64,000 bases of DNA, from assembly GCF_902806695.1 (NCBI RefSeq), contig NZ_CADCXN010000002.1, forward strand, positions 20,814 through 84,813, in the 5' to 3' direction. The stretch is from Candidatus Methylobacter favarea. GTDB taxonomy: Bacteria; Pseudomonadota; Gammaproteobacteria; Methylococcales; Methylomonadaceae. Below are positions 45,454 through 55,062 of this stretch, piece after piece; the first letter of the stretch is position 1, and every line of letters starts with the position of its first letter. The position numbers and the translations under genes were made by a program. The notes beneath the pieces were generated by a model that saw only the letters and a program-made list of their open reading frames with translations, made no database searches and was not told the DNA's origin.

Positions 45454-45580
45454 TGGTTTCAGACTTCGGCCTGAATACCGGAAATTGCCTCCAGCCTGCA
45501 CAGATGCGTTGCTTGCGTGGGCGCGGATGGGAGGGATAGGGCCCCGTCCCAATCATGGGCTTCATCACCAACGGGATGTT
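45454..45580 (+). repeat. Dispersed intergenic repeat, copy 3
   Basis: The fullest copy of the repeat family begins GGTTTCAGACTTCGGCCTGA, passes through GCCTGCACAG, GTTGCTTGCG and GCGGATGGGAGGGATAGG and ends CCAATCATGGGCTTCATC. It shares its left part with 31920-31997 (opposite strand) and its right part with 34840-34908. An open frame running from 45517 into the next gene begins inside it, which is why the frame's first ATG is not a credible start. Confidence 0.6.
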
Positions 45581-45708
45581 GCGTTATTGCCAAAACAGAT
45601 GCAAATCCAATTTTAATAATTAACCAGGGATTGTTTGATTACTTAAAGATTACAGGGCTAAAATTAACACTTGGTAAAGTGTATGTAACCTCAATCAAAG
45701 CATTAAAT

Positions 45709-46296
45709 ATGGACAAGGATAAAGAAACAGAACTTTTCCGCTTCCTACAAGATGCTGGGAAACAGACCCGTCGAGGCTATAGTGATTTCTTTAATTGGCC
45801 TACAGACAGAGAACTTGAGGAATGGAGTATAGTTGATACCTTAAAAAGATCTCTGGAGAAATCAAAAGCCGGATTTTTTGAGCAAATCACCTCAAGGGGC
45901 CGAGGCAACGACCCGCCGGACTGCGAAGCAACCTTGTTTAATGGCAGAAAACTGGGTATAGAGGTGACCGAACTCGTTGATCAGCAAGCTATCATGGCTT
46001 ATAAAAATGGTGATGTCGATCAGTGGGCTGAATGGAGCCAGGAAAAGCTGATAAACTCCATTACCACACGCCTTAAAGCTAAAGACATATCCAAAAATAT
46101 TAAGGGCGGCCCTTATGATATCTATATGGTTATTATTCATACTGATGAGCCTATTCTGAATTTTGATTATATTTTTCCAATATTGTCACCTTACATATTT
46201 GAATTTTATTCGATTATAGACCGAGCTTTCCTCTTAATGTCATATGATCAGAAGTATAAATTATGCCCTTATATTGAACTGAATATATCAAACTAG
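45709..46296 (+). CDS. Hypothetical protein, possible PD-(D/E)xK-like fold
   Basis: The frame is open from 45517, but the first 25 codons lie in a repeat, so the ATG at 45709 is taken as start (about 195 residues); a GTG at 45679 is an alternative. The product is soluble. The stretch N-D-P-P-D-C-E-A-T-L followed by G-R-K-L-G-I-E-V-T-E-L resembles the D...E-x-T/K core of nuclease-like folds, a weak resemblance. I do not recognise the family. Codon use and the repeat at its 5' flank suggest accessory DNA. No partner gene is adjacent. Confidence 0.55.
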   Translation: MDKDKETELFRFLQDAGKQTRRGYSDFFNWPTDRELEEWSIVDTLKRSLEKSKAGFFEQITSRGRGNDPPDCEATLFNGRKLGIEVTELVDQQAIMAYKNGDVDQWAEWSQEKLINSITTRLKAKDISKNIKGGPYDIYMVIIHTDEPILNFDYIFPILSPYIFEFYSIIDRAFLLMSYDQKYKLCPYIELNISN

Positions 46297-46810
46297 ACAT
46301 ATTCATGCTTCAAGCTTTAAACATGGCCGTATAATAAGCTATTCTGCCGGTCACGAGACTGGTTGTAGTAATTTAACGCTATAAGATTGAAGATTAATAC
46401 TCTATCAAAACCGTGTTTTTATTGAGATTATTTGAAAGTAGCTGAATCATATTTATGATCGTGAAACGCTTGAAAACAAGTTCGAAACCAGGATTTGAAT
46501 ATTTAAAATCCCCATCTTTTAGCATTGAATGAAAGGCAACAGCGATTGATTAAATTTCCGCCCGTTCCATGAAACCTTTTAAAAAGCCTGACCCGATAAA
46601 GATTATTCAGCTTTAAAAACAAATGATTTAAAATTGCCAGGCAACCCGGCATCAGACTTTACCCTAATACTCCAATCCCTATGGAGGCGTTCTCTTCCAC
46701 TTATCTTGAGCAATATTCATTTGACTTATAAAACTGCAAATATTCTTGATAGTGCCAAGTAGTTCTCGGAAATCCTGTAAATATTCATTATTCTTTTTAA
46801 AACAAATAAA
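46297..46810. other. Intergenic stretch, no gene seen
   Basis: AT-rich, with stops in all frames and no clear repeat or RNA. The promoter of the HDOD-GAF-GGDEF gene is expected near its right end. Confidence 0.4.
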
Positions 46811-48853
46811 ATGGAATTATGCCTAAATGAGATGTGTGCAATGATTGATGAGAGCAGGGAGAATATAGAAAATATAAAAATAGCAGCTCAATCAATTCTG
46901 AAACATGAAATCAAACAGCTACAACTCGTGCCGTCTGTCGCTATTAAACTGTTGAAGCTGACAAATGACGATAACGCCCGAATTCAAGATTTATCCAGGA
47001 TTATAGAAACAGAACCGACCTTGGCAGCAAAAGTACTTAGAAATGTTAATTCTGCTGCATACGCCTTGCCAAAAAAAATAACCTCGATTAATCGAGCGGT
47101 TAATATTCTCGGCTTTTCCGCGGTCCGCCAGATTGCCCTGGCGCTGTTATTTTATAACAAAATGATAAAACATATATCCAGGCAAAAATTTAACCAATTA
47201 TTTTTCTGGCAACATTGCCTGTTTGTAGCTTCCTTAAGCAGAGAAATTGCTGTGGCCCTCAAGCATCCGGACCCTGATCTGGTATATACGGCCGGGCTTA
47301 TACACGATATCGGCAAGGTGGTTCTGGAAACTTATGGACGTGTCACCTATAGTGATTTTATTGCTTCCCTGGCTAAAAAAAAATACTCTCTAATAGAACA
47401 GGAACGCAGCTTTTTCGGCATAAGCCATACCGAGATGGGTCTTGTTTTTTGCCTGGAATGGCAACTGCCGCCACCCATTACGGCAGTCATTGCCTGTCAC
47501 CATAACCAGCCGCCGGAAGCCTCCCCTTATGCTGGTTTCAGAACGGAAATAGCCATTGTTTCATTTGCTGACTATATTGCCTGGATGCAGGGCATCGGCT
47601 CAATCAAGAGCGATGGGCACCCGGTATTGCAGCATGAAGTTTTGAAAATAATTAATTTGCATCAACTGGACCTTGAGGCCTTGCTCCAGCATGTAGATCA
47701 GGAAATGCAAAATACCCGGGAGTTTTATGGCATCCAGTTTCCCAGCGTAACCAAATTACGCGCAACTCTGGTCCAGGCAACTATTAACCTAAGCCAATTA
47801 ATAACGGATCCTTCTTTTCGCCTTGATTATAATTCCAAAAACAGATTTTCTTCCAGTTTGATAGCTGCTCATCAGAGCTTGAATCCGGATGAATTTTTGC
47901 CATGGACTTTGGAAGCAATACAGCGTGACTTTGCTTTCGATCACGTCATTATGCTCAATATCGACCCTAAACGGCGCTGTCTTATGGCCTCTTACTGGTG
48001 GCCGACATCAATGTTCACAACCGAGCAGCCTTCTCTGGAAATCAAAATCAGCATTGTTTCAGGCATTTTACTTGACTGTCTTCGGGAAAAAAAAGCGGTC
48101 ATCGTCAACGACAATGTAGATCGCAACAATCCAATCCTGCAAAGATTAAAAGTTAAGGAATTCATCGCTGTTCCAGTATTACATCATAACCGTCTTATCG
48201 GTGTGCTTTATGCGGATAATTCGCAATCAAAAAAGCCAATATACCAAAAACAACTTGCAGAAATTGCTCCTGTTGCGGATCAGTTGGGTATTGCTCTGGT
48301 TAAGGCAGAGCAATATGAAATGGAGAAAAAGCGTGCCCAGATTGATCCTTTAACCGAGCTTTTTAATAAAAGAATGATCGACCAGTTTCTGACTCAAATT
48401 TTTAAACGCGAGAAATCAAAACGGGAAAATATTGCCATTGGTTTTATTGATATTGACAATTTCAAACAGTTTAACGATGTATGCGGGCATCAGGCTGGAG
48501 ATGACGCCTTGAAGATTGTTGCGGATATTATGCGTAGTTTAACCCGGCCCGGAGATTTCATTGGCCGCTATGGCGGAGAAGAATTTTTATTCGTCCTGAA
48601 AAATACCGATGAAGCAGGCGCTTACGGCTATGCTGAACGTATCAGAACGGAAATTGAACATCGCGGCAAAATCATGAAAAACCGGTTTCATAATCTCGCC
48701 CTGACAGTCAGTGTCGGCATTTCTATGTATAATCCCCGGTATTCAAGTTACACTAAAATGGTCGAAATTGCCGATCAGGCTATGTATCGGGCAAAAAATG
48801 AAGGCCGCAACAGAATCGTCATGCTGGCGAATACCGCGCCGCCGATAAATTAA
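46811..48853 (+). CDS. HDOD-GAF-GGDEF protein (diguanylate cyclase)
   Basis: The 680-residue protein has an N-terminal HDOD domain (about 25-240; L-V-P-S-V-A-I-K-L-L-K, V-L-R-N-V-N-S-A-A-Y), a GAF domain (about 355-510; A-V-I-V-N-D-N-V and F-I-A-V-P-V-L-H-H-N-R-L-I-G-V-L-Y-A-D-N) and a GGDEF domain (about 510-672). The cyclase site is intact, G-G-E-E-F in R-Y-G-G-E-E-F-L-F, with D-I-D-N-F-K-Q-F-N-D before it. No EAL domain is present. It should produce cyclic di-GMP in response to a ligand bound by the GAF domain. It has the same HDOD plus GGDEF combination as the protein at 38657-40513, but with GAF in place of a receiver. Confidence 0.92.
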   Translation: MELCLNEMCAMIDESRENIENIKIAAQSILKHEIKQLQLVPSVAIKLLKLTNDDNARIQDLSRIIETEPTLAAKVLRNVNSAAYALPKKITSINRAVNILGFSAVRQIALALLFYNKMIKHISRQKFNQLFFWQHCLFVASLSREIAVALKHPDPDLVYTAGLIHDIGKVVLETYGRVTYSDFIASLAKKKYSLIEQERSFFGISHTEMGLVFCLEWQLPPPITAVIACHHNQPPEASPYAGFRTEIAIVSFADYIAWMQGIGSIKSDGHPVLQHEVLKIINLHQLDLEALLQHVDQEMQNTREFYGIQFPSVTKLRATLVQATINLSQLITDPSFRLDYNSKNRFSSSLIAAHQSLNPDEFLPWTLEAIQRDFAFDHVIMLNIDPKRRCLMASYWWPTSMFTTEQPSLEIKISIVSGILLDCLREKKAVIVNDNVDRNNPILQRLKVKEFIAVPVLHHNRLIGVLYADNSQSKKPIYQKQLAEIAPVADQLGIALVKAEQYEMEKKRAQIDPLTELFNKRMIDQFLTQIFKREKSKRENIAIGFIDIDNFKQFNDVCGHQAGDDALKIVADIMRSLTRPGDFIGRYGGEEFLFVLKNTDEAGAYGYAERIRTEIEHRGKIMKNRFHNLALTVSVGISMYNPRYSSYTKMVEIADQAMYRAKNEGRNRIVMLANTAPPIN

Positions 48854-48913
48854 AGAGGTTCCCATAAAAACTGGTCATTGAAATACCGTGCCCTACAAAA
48901 TTGTCATAATTGA

Positions 48914-50731
48914 TTGCCGGATGCCTTCTTGAAACCGACAGCCCGGCAATCAACCGCGTCAGTCAGTGATGGCCTCAAGGCTTTCAGCAGGCTGCATGAT
49001 TTTATCAAACCTTATTACTTCAGAATACTGTTAGCGATACTCGCGCTGATAATTGCTGCCGCAGCTACACTGGCATTGCCTGTAGCGGTTAGAATGATTA
49101 TAGATAAGGGCTTTTTGCCGGCGCAAGCAGAAATAATAAACAGTTATTTTTTAATACTCTTAACGATAGTCCTGCTGATTGCAGTTTTTGCCGCCATCCG
49201 TTTTTATCTGGTTATGTGGCTGGGCGAGCGTATCGTCGCCGACATCCGTAGCAAAGTTTATCAGCATGTAATTCGAATGGAGCCGCAATTTTTTGAAATC
49301 ACCCGAACCGGCGAAGTATTATCCAGGCTTACCACCGATACTACGCTCGTGCAAACCGTAGTAGGGGCAGGATTTTCGGTGACTTTGCGCAGTTCCATTA
49401 TGCTGCTCGGCAGTTTATTTATGCTGGCCATTACCAGTGTTCAATTAACCGCATTAATTTTAATTCTGGTGCCTCTGGTAATTCTGCCGTTATTGGTTTT
49501 TGGCCGAAAAGTAAGGCGATTATCGCGAACAACTCAGGATCTTATCGCCGAATCCAGCGCCATCGCAGGCGAAACCCTGAGCGCCGTCAATGTAGTGCAA
49601 TCCTTTGTGCTGGAAAATTTTTTCAGCCGCCGCTTCGAAAGTTCAGTAACATTGTCTTTTGAGATGGCGCTGACCCGGTTAAAAGCCAGAGCCTTATTAT
49701 CCGGTTTTGCAGTTTTGATTATTTTTTCTGCCATTATGGGAGTAATCTGGATTGGCGCCCAACTGGTAATTGCCGGGCAAATGAGTATCGGGGAATTAAG
49801 TCAGTTCCTTATTTATGCGCTCATTGTAGCAACCAGCACAGCAGCTTTAAGTGAGGTATGGGGAGATGTGCAACGTGCAGCCGGCGCCATGGAACGATTG
49901 ATGGAGCTATTAAACACTCAATCGGCTTTGCCGGCGCAAGCGAAACCTATCGCCATTAAACACGGCATTACCCATCCCATACATTTTGACAAAGTCGGTT
50001 TTAATTATCCTTCCCGGCCCGAACAACAAGCATTAACGGACTTTACCCTAAGCATGTCGCCGGGTGAAACAATCGCCTTGGTAGGTCCCTCCGGCGCCGG
50101 AAAGAGTACAGTTTTTCAACTGTTATTACGCTTTTATGATCCACAGCAAGGCAAAATCATTCTGGGCGGCGTCGACATTTCCAAAACTGATATTCACCAG
50201 TTACGTGAACAGATCGGTATCGTGCCTCAGGAAACCGTTATTTTTGCAGCCGACGTATGGGAAAATATTCGCTATGGCAAGCTCGATGCCAGTAATGGGG
50301 ATATTTATACAGCAGCGCAAGCTGCTGCGGCTGATGAATTTATTCAAAAACTTCCTGAAGGCTATAGCACTTTTCTGGGGGAGCGCGGCAGCCGGCTTTC
50401 AGGCGGACAGCGTCAGCGAATCGCAATCGCGCGCGCCATATTAAAAAATCCGCCTGTTTTATTGCTCGATGAAGCCACCAGCGCGCTTGATGCGGAAAGT
50501 GAGAAACTGGTTCAGGAAGCGATGGAAAAACTGATGAAAAACAGGACTACCCTGGTTATTGCTCATCGTCTTGCCACCGTTCTTAAAGCAAACCGGATTG
50601 TGGTAATGAATCATGGAAAAATTGTGGCTATCGGCAAGCATCAGGAGTTACTGAGCCAAGGCGGATTATATGCAAGACTCGCCGCCTTGCAATTTGGCGA
50701 CTCTTATGACGATCATTTAATCACGCCGTAA
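48914..50731 (+). CDS. ABC exporter, fused permease-ATPase (MsbA/LmrA type)
   Basis: The 605-residue half-transporter has six membrane helices (about 35-325) with the coupling region R-S-K-V-Y-Q-H-V-I-R-M-E-P-Q-F-F-E, then an ABC domain with Walker A G-P-S-G-A-G-K-S-T, signature R-L-S-G-G-Q-R-Q-R-I-A-I-A-R-A-I and Walker B V-L-L-L-D-E-A-T-S-A-L-D. It works as a homodimer exporting lipids, peptides or drugs; the substrate cannot be told. The only start available in the frame is TTG 48914, directly after an in-frame TGA. Confidence 0.92.
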   Translation: MPDAFLKPTARQSTASVSDGLKAFSRLHDFIKPYYFRILLAILALIIAAAATLALPVAVRMIIDKGFLPAQAEIINSYFLILLTIVLLIAVFAAIRFYLVMWLGERIVADIRSKVYQHVIRMEPQFFEITRTGEVLSRLTTDTTLVQTVVGAGFSVTLRSSIMLLGSLFMLAITSVQLTALILILVPLVILPLLVFGRKVRRLSRTTQDLIAESSAIAGETLSAVNVVQSFVLENFFSRRFESSVTLSFEMALTRLKARALLSGFAVLIIFSAIMGVIWIGAQLVIAGQMSIGELSQFLIYALIVATSTAALSEVWGDVQRAAGAMERLMELLNTQSALPAQAKPIAIKHGITHPIHFDKVGFNYPSRPEQQALTDFTLSMSPGETIALVGPSGAGKSTVFQLLLRFYDPQQGKIILGGVDISKTDIHQLREQIGIVPQETVIFAADVWENIRYGKLDASNGDIYTAAQAAAADEFIQKLPEGYSTFLGERGSRLSGGQRQRIAIARAILKNPPVLLLDEATSALDAESEKLVQEAMEKLMKNRTTLVIAHRLATVLKANRIVVMNHGKIVAIGKHQELLSQGGLYARLAALQFGDSYDDHLITP

Positions 50732-50802
50732 GTACATTGCAATCAATACCTCGGCTATTGGCCAATAATATTTAGATATCTATATTCGCTGCAGCTTCCA
50801 GC

Positions 50803-51825
50803 CTACTTTCTGAAGGTTATGGAGCTAAACTGGGAGAGCACTGCTCTGGCCCGCTTATCCGCACCCGAAGGGAGTTGTTTTTCCGGATTCAGATTAATCC
50901 AGGCGGCAATGTCTTTCAAAGCTGTGGATGCCTGTAAATCACGCAGCAGCATATGGTAGCCGTGTTCATAAAACGCGACGGTTTTTTCTGTTATGTCAGA
51001 AGCAAGAAACTGCTGCAAAAAAGCATAAGTAGGCTTCTTGGGAATAATTTCATCTTTTTCGCCATAGAGCATTAATGTATTTCCGGACAATGACTTGGCG
51101 CTGCTAAATGCCGCATCCATTAAATTCGTCAATCCATATACAGTTTCCACACGCGTCGCCTTGATAACCAATGGATCTTTTCCCAAAGCGCGGAGCATTT
51201 CGATATTATCCGATGGAGTAACATGCACTCCTTTGCCGGTCAGGGTTAGCCAAGGCATGAAATGGGCCAGAGTCCACAGCAAGCCGGTTTGATACCATGG
51301 CATGGTGCGGCGGGCCCAAAGCGCCGGAGCGGCGAGAATAATGCCCTCTACCATCGGCATATCAGGATTTTTCATGGCTGTTATAATAATCGCACCGCCC
51401 ATGCTTTCGCCCAGCAGGTAGACCGGACGTTTCGGATAGCGTTGCTTTATCAGCCGCACAAAAACCTGCAAATCATCGGCATATGCCGAGCCGCCAGCCC
51501 ACAAGCCGCGTTTTGGAGCTCCGCCGAAGCCGCGTTGATCATAGGCAAAACAGGCAATTCCCAACGTGCTGAAATACTGCCCGGGCTGATCGAAAAAATT
51601 ACTGTAATCATTAAACCCATGCAGCGCTATAAGAACCGCGCTAGGCTCAGCGGCCGGCAACCAAGAGCGTAACGGCAAGCTTGCGCCGTCTTCAGTAAGG
51701 TAGACATTGTCAGTGAGTTGTGCTGTTTGGCTTTTTTCGCCAGGCGGATAGCTCATGGGCATGCAGCCGCTCAGTGGAAGAAACAGCAAAAAAGAAATTA
51801 ATTTATTAAGCGCTTTCATAGTCAT
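50803..51825 (-). CDS. Alpha/beta hydrolase lipoprotein (lysophospholipase-like)
   Basis: The 340-residue protein has a lipoprotein signal (L-L-F-L-P-L-S-G-C-M-P near residue 21) and a serine-hydrolase domain. The nucleophile elbow is L-G-E-S-M-G-G-A-I-I near 145, the acid D lies in L-Y-G-E-K-D-E-I-I-P, and the catalytic His in E-H-G-Y-H-M-L-L-R-D. This is the Hydrolase_4 (monoacylglycerol lipase/lysophospholipase) pattern. It is probably anchored to the envelope and cleaves lipid esters. It is convergent with the ABC exporter gene. Confidence 0.9.
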   Translation of the reverse strand: MTMKALNKLISFLLFLPLSGCMPMSYPPGEKSQTAQLTDNVYLTEDGASLPLRSWLPAAEPSAVLIALHGFNDYSNFFDQPGQYFSTLGIACFAYDQRGFGGAPKRGLWAGGSAYADDLQVFVRLIKQRYPKRPVYLLGESMGGAIIITAMKNPDMPMVEGIILAAPALWARRTMPWYQTGLLWTLAHFMPWLTLTGKGVHVTPSDNIEMLRALGKDPLVIKATRVETVYGLTNLMDAAFSSAKSLSGNTLMLYGEKDEIIPKKPTYAFLQQFLASDITEKTVAFYEHGYHMLLRDLQASTALKDIAAWINLNPEKQLPSGADKRARAVLSQFSSITFRK

Positions 51826-52089
51826 CGATTAGCTTTCGAGAAAAAGCTTGCTCCGAGCACGGTGATATTTCAGAATACTTTTAGAAAACTTCATCTTTTA
51901 TAAAGAATATATAATAAATCTCTTTTTTTTAATTTATAAATATAAACTCAAAAAATAGACTTGAAATGTTAGATTTCGTTTCATTTTAACGTCGTGAAGA
52001 ACTAAAGCAAAGGCTAAAAACCATTGCGCAGCCGCTACTTGCTTCAAGACGATCGAATTATTATCTACGGATTAAACAAGTATTGCTAT

Positions 52090-52575
52090 GTTGTTTTAAT
52101 AAGCCTGATATTTCTATTCTTTCCGAAGAGTTTTTGCTGGAACTGAAAGGGATGAAGCATAAAAATATGGCTCTCGGAGTCCTCAACTGGAAAACGCCAT
52201 CAGGAAATACCATAACAAAATTCTGACTGTCGCCAAAGTCATGGAAGAAATCTTTGCCTCGGACGATGAAGCGAAAACCCTGGACTTGTCTGATTTGGTT
52301 TATGCGTTTTATACGGCAGTCGCCATCAATTTTAGCGCGAAAGAGCTTATGCAGCACGAACAATTACGTGAATTAGGGGTGGCCTTGACACAAAGGCGAG
52401 GGACAATGCTTCGGTAGACTGGATACTTAAGAGAAGCATGAGAAGCAAGTTACAAGCCATAGTTAAAAGAACGCTGAGGCAGTTACACTATTACACTATC
52501 TGCCCGATAGGGCTATTGCTTGTTGCAGAAACGGTGCTTAAGCAAGCTGAAAGTACACTCATGATTTCGCAGGAT
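52090..52575 (+). pseudogene. HsdR (type I restriction) C-terminal remnant
   Basis: Pieces in different frames align in order with the C-terminal end of type I restriction subunit HsdR: S-E-E-F-L-L-E-L-K-G-M-K-H-K-N-M-A-L, then L-E-N-A-I-R-K-Y-H-N-K-I-L-T-V-A-K-V-M-E, L-V-Y-A-F-Y-T-A-V-A-I-N, A-S-V-D-W-I-L-K-R-S-M-R-S-K-L-Q-A-I-V-K and V-A-E-T-V-L-K-Q-A-E. Two or three frameshifts interrupt it and no helicase or nuclease part is left. It is the tail of a lost restriction-modification locus. The rest of the 51826-52607 gap is AT-rich and empty. Confidence 0.7.
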
Positions 52576-52607
52576 GAGATGGGTGGACAGAACGATGGTC
52601 AAGCTTT

Positions 52608-53789
52608 ATGACGCTGTATCTGAATAATTTAGGTTTGCTGTGTGCGGCCGGAAATTCCAGGGCTGAGATATTAAAGCGCCTGCTGGCCGGCGAACGCTCC
52701 GGCTTGATTGAAACGGATCAATTCAGCATTGGGCGCAAGATATTCGTGGGCCGAATTGATTGTGAACTGCCGCAGGTGGATCAAAACTTCAGCTATTACA
52801 ATTGCCGGAATAATCAGCTGCTGCTGGCTGCTTTAAGTCAAATCAGCGGGACTGTTAACAAGATGATTAACAAGTTCGGGACCAATCGTATCGGGGTTGT
52901 GTTGGGAACCAGTACCTCAGGCGTAAGAAGCACCGAGTCAGCTTTGGCTTATCAGGCAAAAAACGCTATTTTACCGGATCAGTTTCACTACAAGCAGCAG
53001 CAAATGGGGGCCGGCGCCGACTTTCTGGCAGCTTATTTAGGAATAAACGGGCCTGCATATACCATTTCTACCGCCTGTTCCTCCAGCGGTAAGGCTTTTG
53101 CATCGGCGCGCCGGTTAATTAATCTGGGGATTTGTGAGGCTGTTATTGTCGGCGGCGCCGATAGTTTGTGTAGTCTGACAGTTAATGGCTTTGCCGCGCT
53201 GGAGTCGCTCAGTACCGGTTTGTGCAAGCCATTCGGGTCTCACCGCGACGGCATTAACATTGGCGAAGCAGCCAGTCTTTTTGTTTTAAGTAAAGAGCCG
53301 GGTCCGGTAAAGTTGCAGGGAATCGGAGCCACCAGCGATGCCTATCATTTTTCAGCGCCTGATCCTGAAGGAAATGCTGTAATCAGAGCCATGCAAATTG
53401 CCTTGCATGAAGCGGATAAAACACCGGAGCAGATTGATTATTTGAACCTGCATGGCACGGCGACAGTATTAAATGACGCCATGGAAAGCAAGGCGGTCAA
53501 TACGGTATTCGGCACGCAGCTGGCGGCAAGTTCGAGCAAGGGCATGACCGGTCATGCATTAGGTGCGGCGGCAGCTTTGGAACTGGGTTTCTGCTGGCTG
53601 CTTCTGACCCATCAAAATGAACAAGGCGCATTAATTCCAAATATAAACGGTGATGAACCGGATACGGAATTACCGCCCTTGAATCTGGTAGAAAATAATC
53701 AGAAATTAGGCCGTCGGCTTACTACCTGCCAAAGCAATTCCTTCGCGTTTGGCGGCAATAATATCTCGATAGTGATTGCGCGGGCATAA
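52608..53789 (+). CDS. Beta-ketoacyl-ACP synthase (aryl-polyene-type KS)
   Basis: The 393-residue thiolase-fold protein has the active-site Cys in T-I-S-T-A-C-S-S-S-G-K-A-F, and the two catalytic His in L-N-L-H-G-T-A-T-V-L-N-D and M-T-G-H-A-L-G-A-A-A, so it is an intact condensing enzyme. It resembles the ketosynthases of aryl-polyene/polyunsaturated pigment clusters (ApeO type) more than FabF, by length and the I-G-V-V-L-G-T-S-T-S-G region. Its stop overlaps the hotdog gene's start. No acyl carrier protein, reductase or second KS follows, since an IS3 remnant comes next. A weak ribosome binding site precedes the ATG. Confidence 0.85.
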   Translation: MTLYLNNLGLLCAAGNSRAEILKRLLAGERSGLIETDQFSIGRKIFVGRIDCELPQVDQNFSYYNCRNNQLLLAALSQISGTVNKMINKFGTNRIGVVLGTSTSGVRSTESALAYQAKNAILPDQFHYKQQQMGAGADFLAAYLGINGPAYTISTACSSSGKAFASARRLINLGICEAVIVGGADSLCSLTVNGFAALESLSTGLCKPFGSHRDGINIGEAASLFVLSKEPGPVKLQGIGATSDAYHFSAPDPEGNAVIRAMQIALHEADKTPEQIDYLNLHGTATVLNDAMESKAVNTVFGTQLAASSSKGMTGHALGAAAALELGFCWLLLTHQNEQGALIPNINGDEPDTELPPLNLVENNQKLGRRLTTCQSNSFAFGGNNISIVIARA

Positions 53790-54241
53790 TGGATTTTAAC
53801 GCTATTGATATCGCCGAGCTGATTCCGCATAGCGGCAAAATGGTATTGCTGGATCGCATTATTGCATGCGATGAGCATTCTCTATCCGCTGAACTTACCG
53901 TGCGCGATGACGGTTTGCTGGGCAGTAAGAAAGCCGTGCCTGCCTGGGCCGGCATAGAATATATGGCCCAGGCTGTAGCGGCTTATGCCGGGGTTATGGC
54001 AAAAAAGGCAGGCGAACCGGTAAAACTGGGTTTCCTGCTGGGGACCCGTCGCTACAGCAGTAGTGTTGCCGAGTTTAAAGTCGGTTCAAGATTAACCGTA
54101 CGGGTCAAAAAAGTTATTCAGGATGATGCTTTGGGTGTTTTTGACTGTGAGATATACGGACGCATTCACGAAACGGGTCAAGACATCGAGGCGATAGTCA
54201 GCGCCAATCTGAATGTTTACCAGCCTGCGCATGTGACATAA
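53789..54241 (+). CDS. Hotdog-fold 3-hydroxyacyl-ACP dehydratase (ApeP-like)
   Basis: The 150-residue protein has a FabZ/FabA-like hotdog fold: I-A-E-L-I-P-H-S-G-K-M-V-L-L-D-R-I-I at the start (catalytic His-type position) and P-A-W-A-G-I-E-Y-M-A-Q-A-V-A-A-Y-A-G in the long helix. In aryl-polyene clusters a dehydratase of this length follows the ketosynthase and removes water from the 3-hydroxyacyl intermediate. Its start overlaps the KS stop by one base. It ends just before a hairpin and an IS3 relic. Confidence 0.85.
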   Translation: MDFNAIDIAELIPHSGKMVLLDRIIACDEHSLSAELTVRDDGLLGSKKAVPAWAGIEYMAQAVAAYAGVMAKKAGEPVKLGFLLGTRRYSSSVAEFKVGSRLTVRVKKVIQDDALGVFDCEIYGRIHETGQDIEAIVSANLNVYQPAHVT

Positions 54242-54253
54242 AAATTGAATGGT

Positions 54254-54272
54254 AAGCTGCGCATCGCAGCTT
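54254..54272 (+). terminator. Hairpin after the dehydratase gene
   Basis: AAGCTGCG-CAT-CGCAGCTT forms a perfect 8-bp stem with a 3-nt loop 12 bp after the dehydratase stop. No long T-run follows (CAGCTTTCC), so it may be a weak terminator or an mRNA-stabilising hairpin. Confidence 0.45.
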
Positions 54273-54344
54273 CAGCTTTCCCTGGCGAAGCCATTGAGTA
54301 AACCAGCGCGGATATGAAAATCTAATCGCCTACACAAAAATTAA

Positions 54345-54790
54345 CAAGCACCCGCTAACAGCGGGCGAGGCCGAATGACCTGCCTTCGCCACACCTGATT
54401 GAAGCGATCGCCGAAGCCTGCAGCCTGGGCCAGTCATCCTGCCTTCCGATAACGGTAACCCCAGGCCAGGCGCCGCCTGCAACAGCTCGGCGTCATGCCC
54501 TCGCTGAGCCGCCCGGTCTCGTGAATGGGTAGCCGATTTAGGGCCTTGGTACAACCACGAGCATCGGCATAGTGCCATTGGCTGGGCTAGACCGGCGCAG
54601 CGCCATGCCGGGCTGGACGAGGCACTGTTGAATCAAGCCAAGTGCTTTACGAAGACGCCCGCCGCTAAAACCCTCGGCTCTGGAGCCAAAACACCCGGAA
54701 CTGGAACACCATCCATAGCGTGCCTTTAAATCCGGATCATGCCGAAACCAAAACACCTCGCCACAGAAGATCGTTAATCCAGACAAAATA
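54345..54790 (+). mobile_element. IS3-family transposase (OrfB) C-terminal remnant
   Basis: Plus-strand frames spell the end of an IS3-type integrase-core transposase: a degraded L-H-S-D-N-G motif near 54436 (here P-S-D-N-G-N-P), S-R-P-V-S-like sequence, then W-Y-N-H-E-H-R-H-S-A-I-G-W near 54548, Q-R-H-A-G-L-D-E-A-L-L and, after a frame change, T-R-N-W-N-T-I-H-S-V-P-L-N-P-D. These are hallmarks of the family's 3' third. Two or more frameshifts and stops make it inactive. It sits where further genes of a polyene cluster would be expected. The following 54791-55062 holds no gene. Confidence 0.8.
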
Positions 54791-55062
54791 GCCGCATAAA
54801 ATTTTTACTTTGAGTCGACAGCCAGCTTGAAATTTTCCGAACGAGAAGTCAGTGATGTTTGTGCTGAGTGACAGTGCGGAAACTTCCAGCCCACTTTAAA
54901 AATTGACGAGGGTAAGTTCAAGATGGAACTGCTCAGTATTACAATATTGAGTGGGGTTATAAAACTCGGGAAGATTTACTATCTGAGATCAAGCAGAGGT
55001 TATGGCTGCCACCTGTGCGCTTTGGAACAACCCGGAGCGATGGAAATCATTGGTTCCCCGGA

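Noticed and set aside
45517..45708. N-terminal extension of the unknown protein to 45517
   Set aside because: The first 25 codons lie inside a dispersed repeat, and the following stretch before 45709 shows no clear start signal.
54330..54786. Two minus-strand frames over the IS3 remnant
   Set aside because: The plus strand carries W-Y-N-H-E-H-R-H-S-A and other IS3 marks; the minus frames are shadows.
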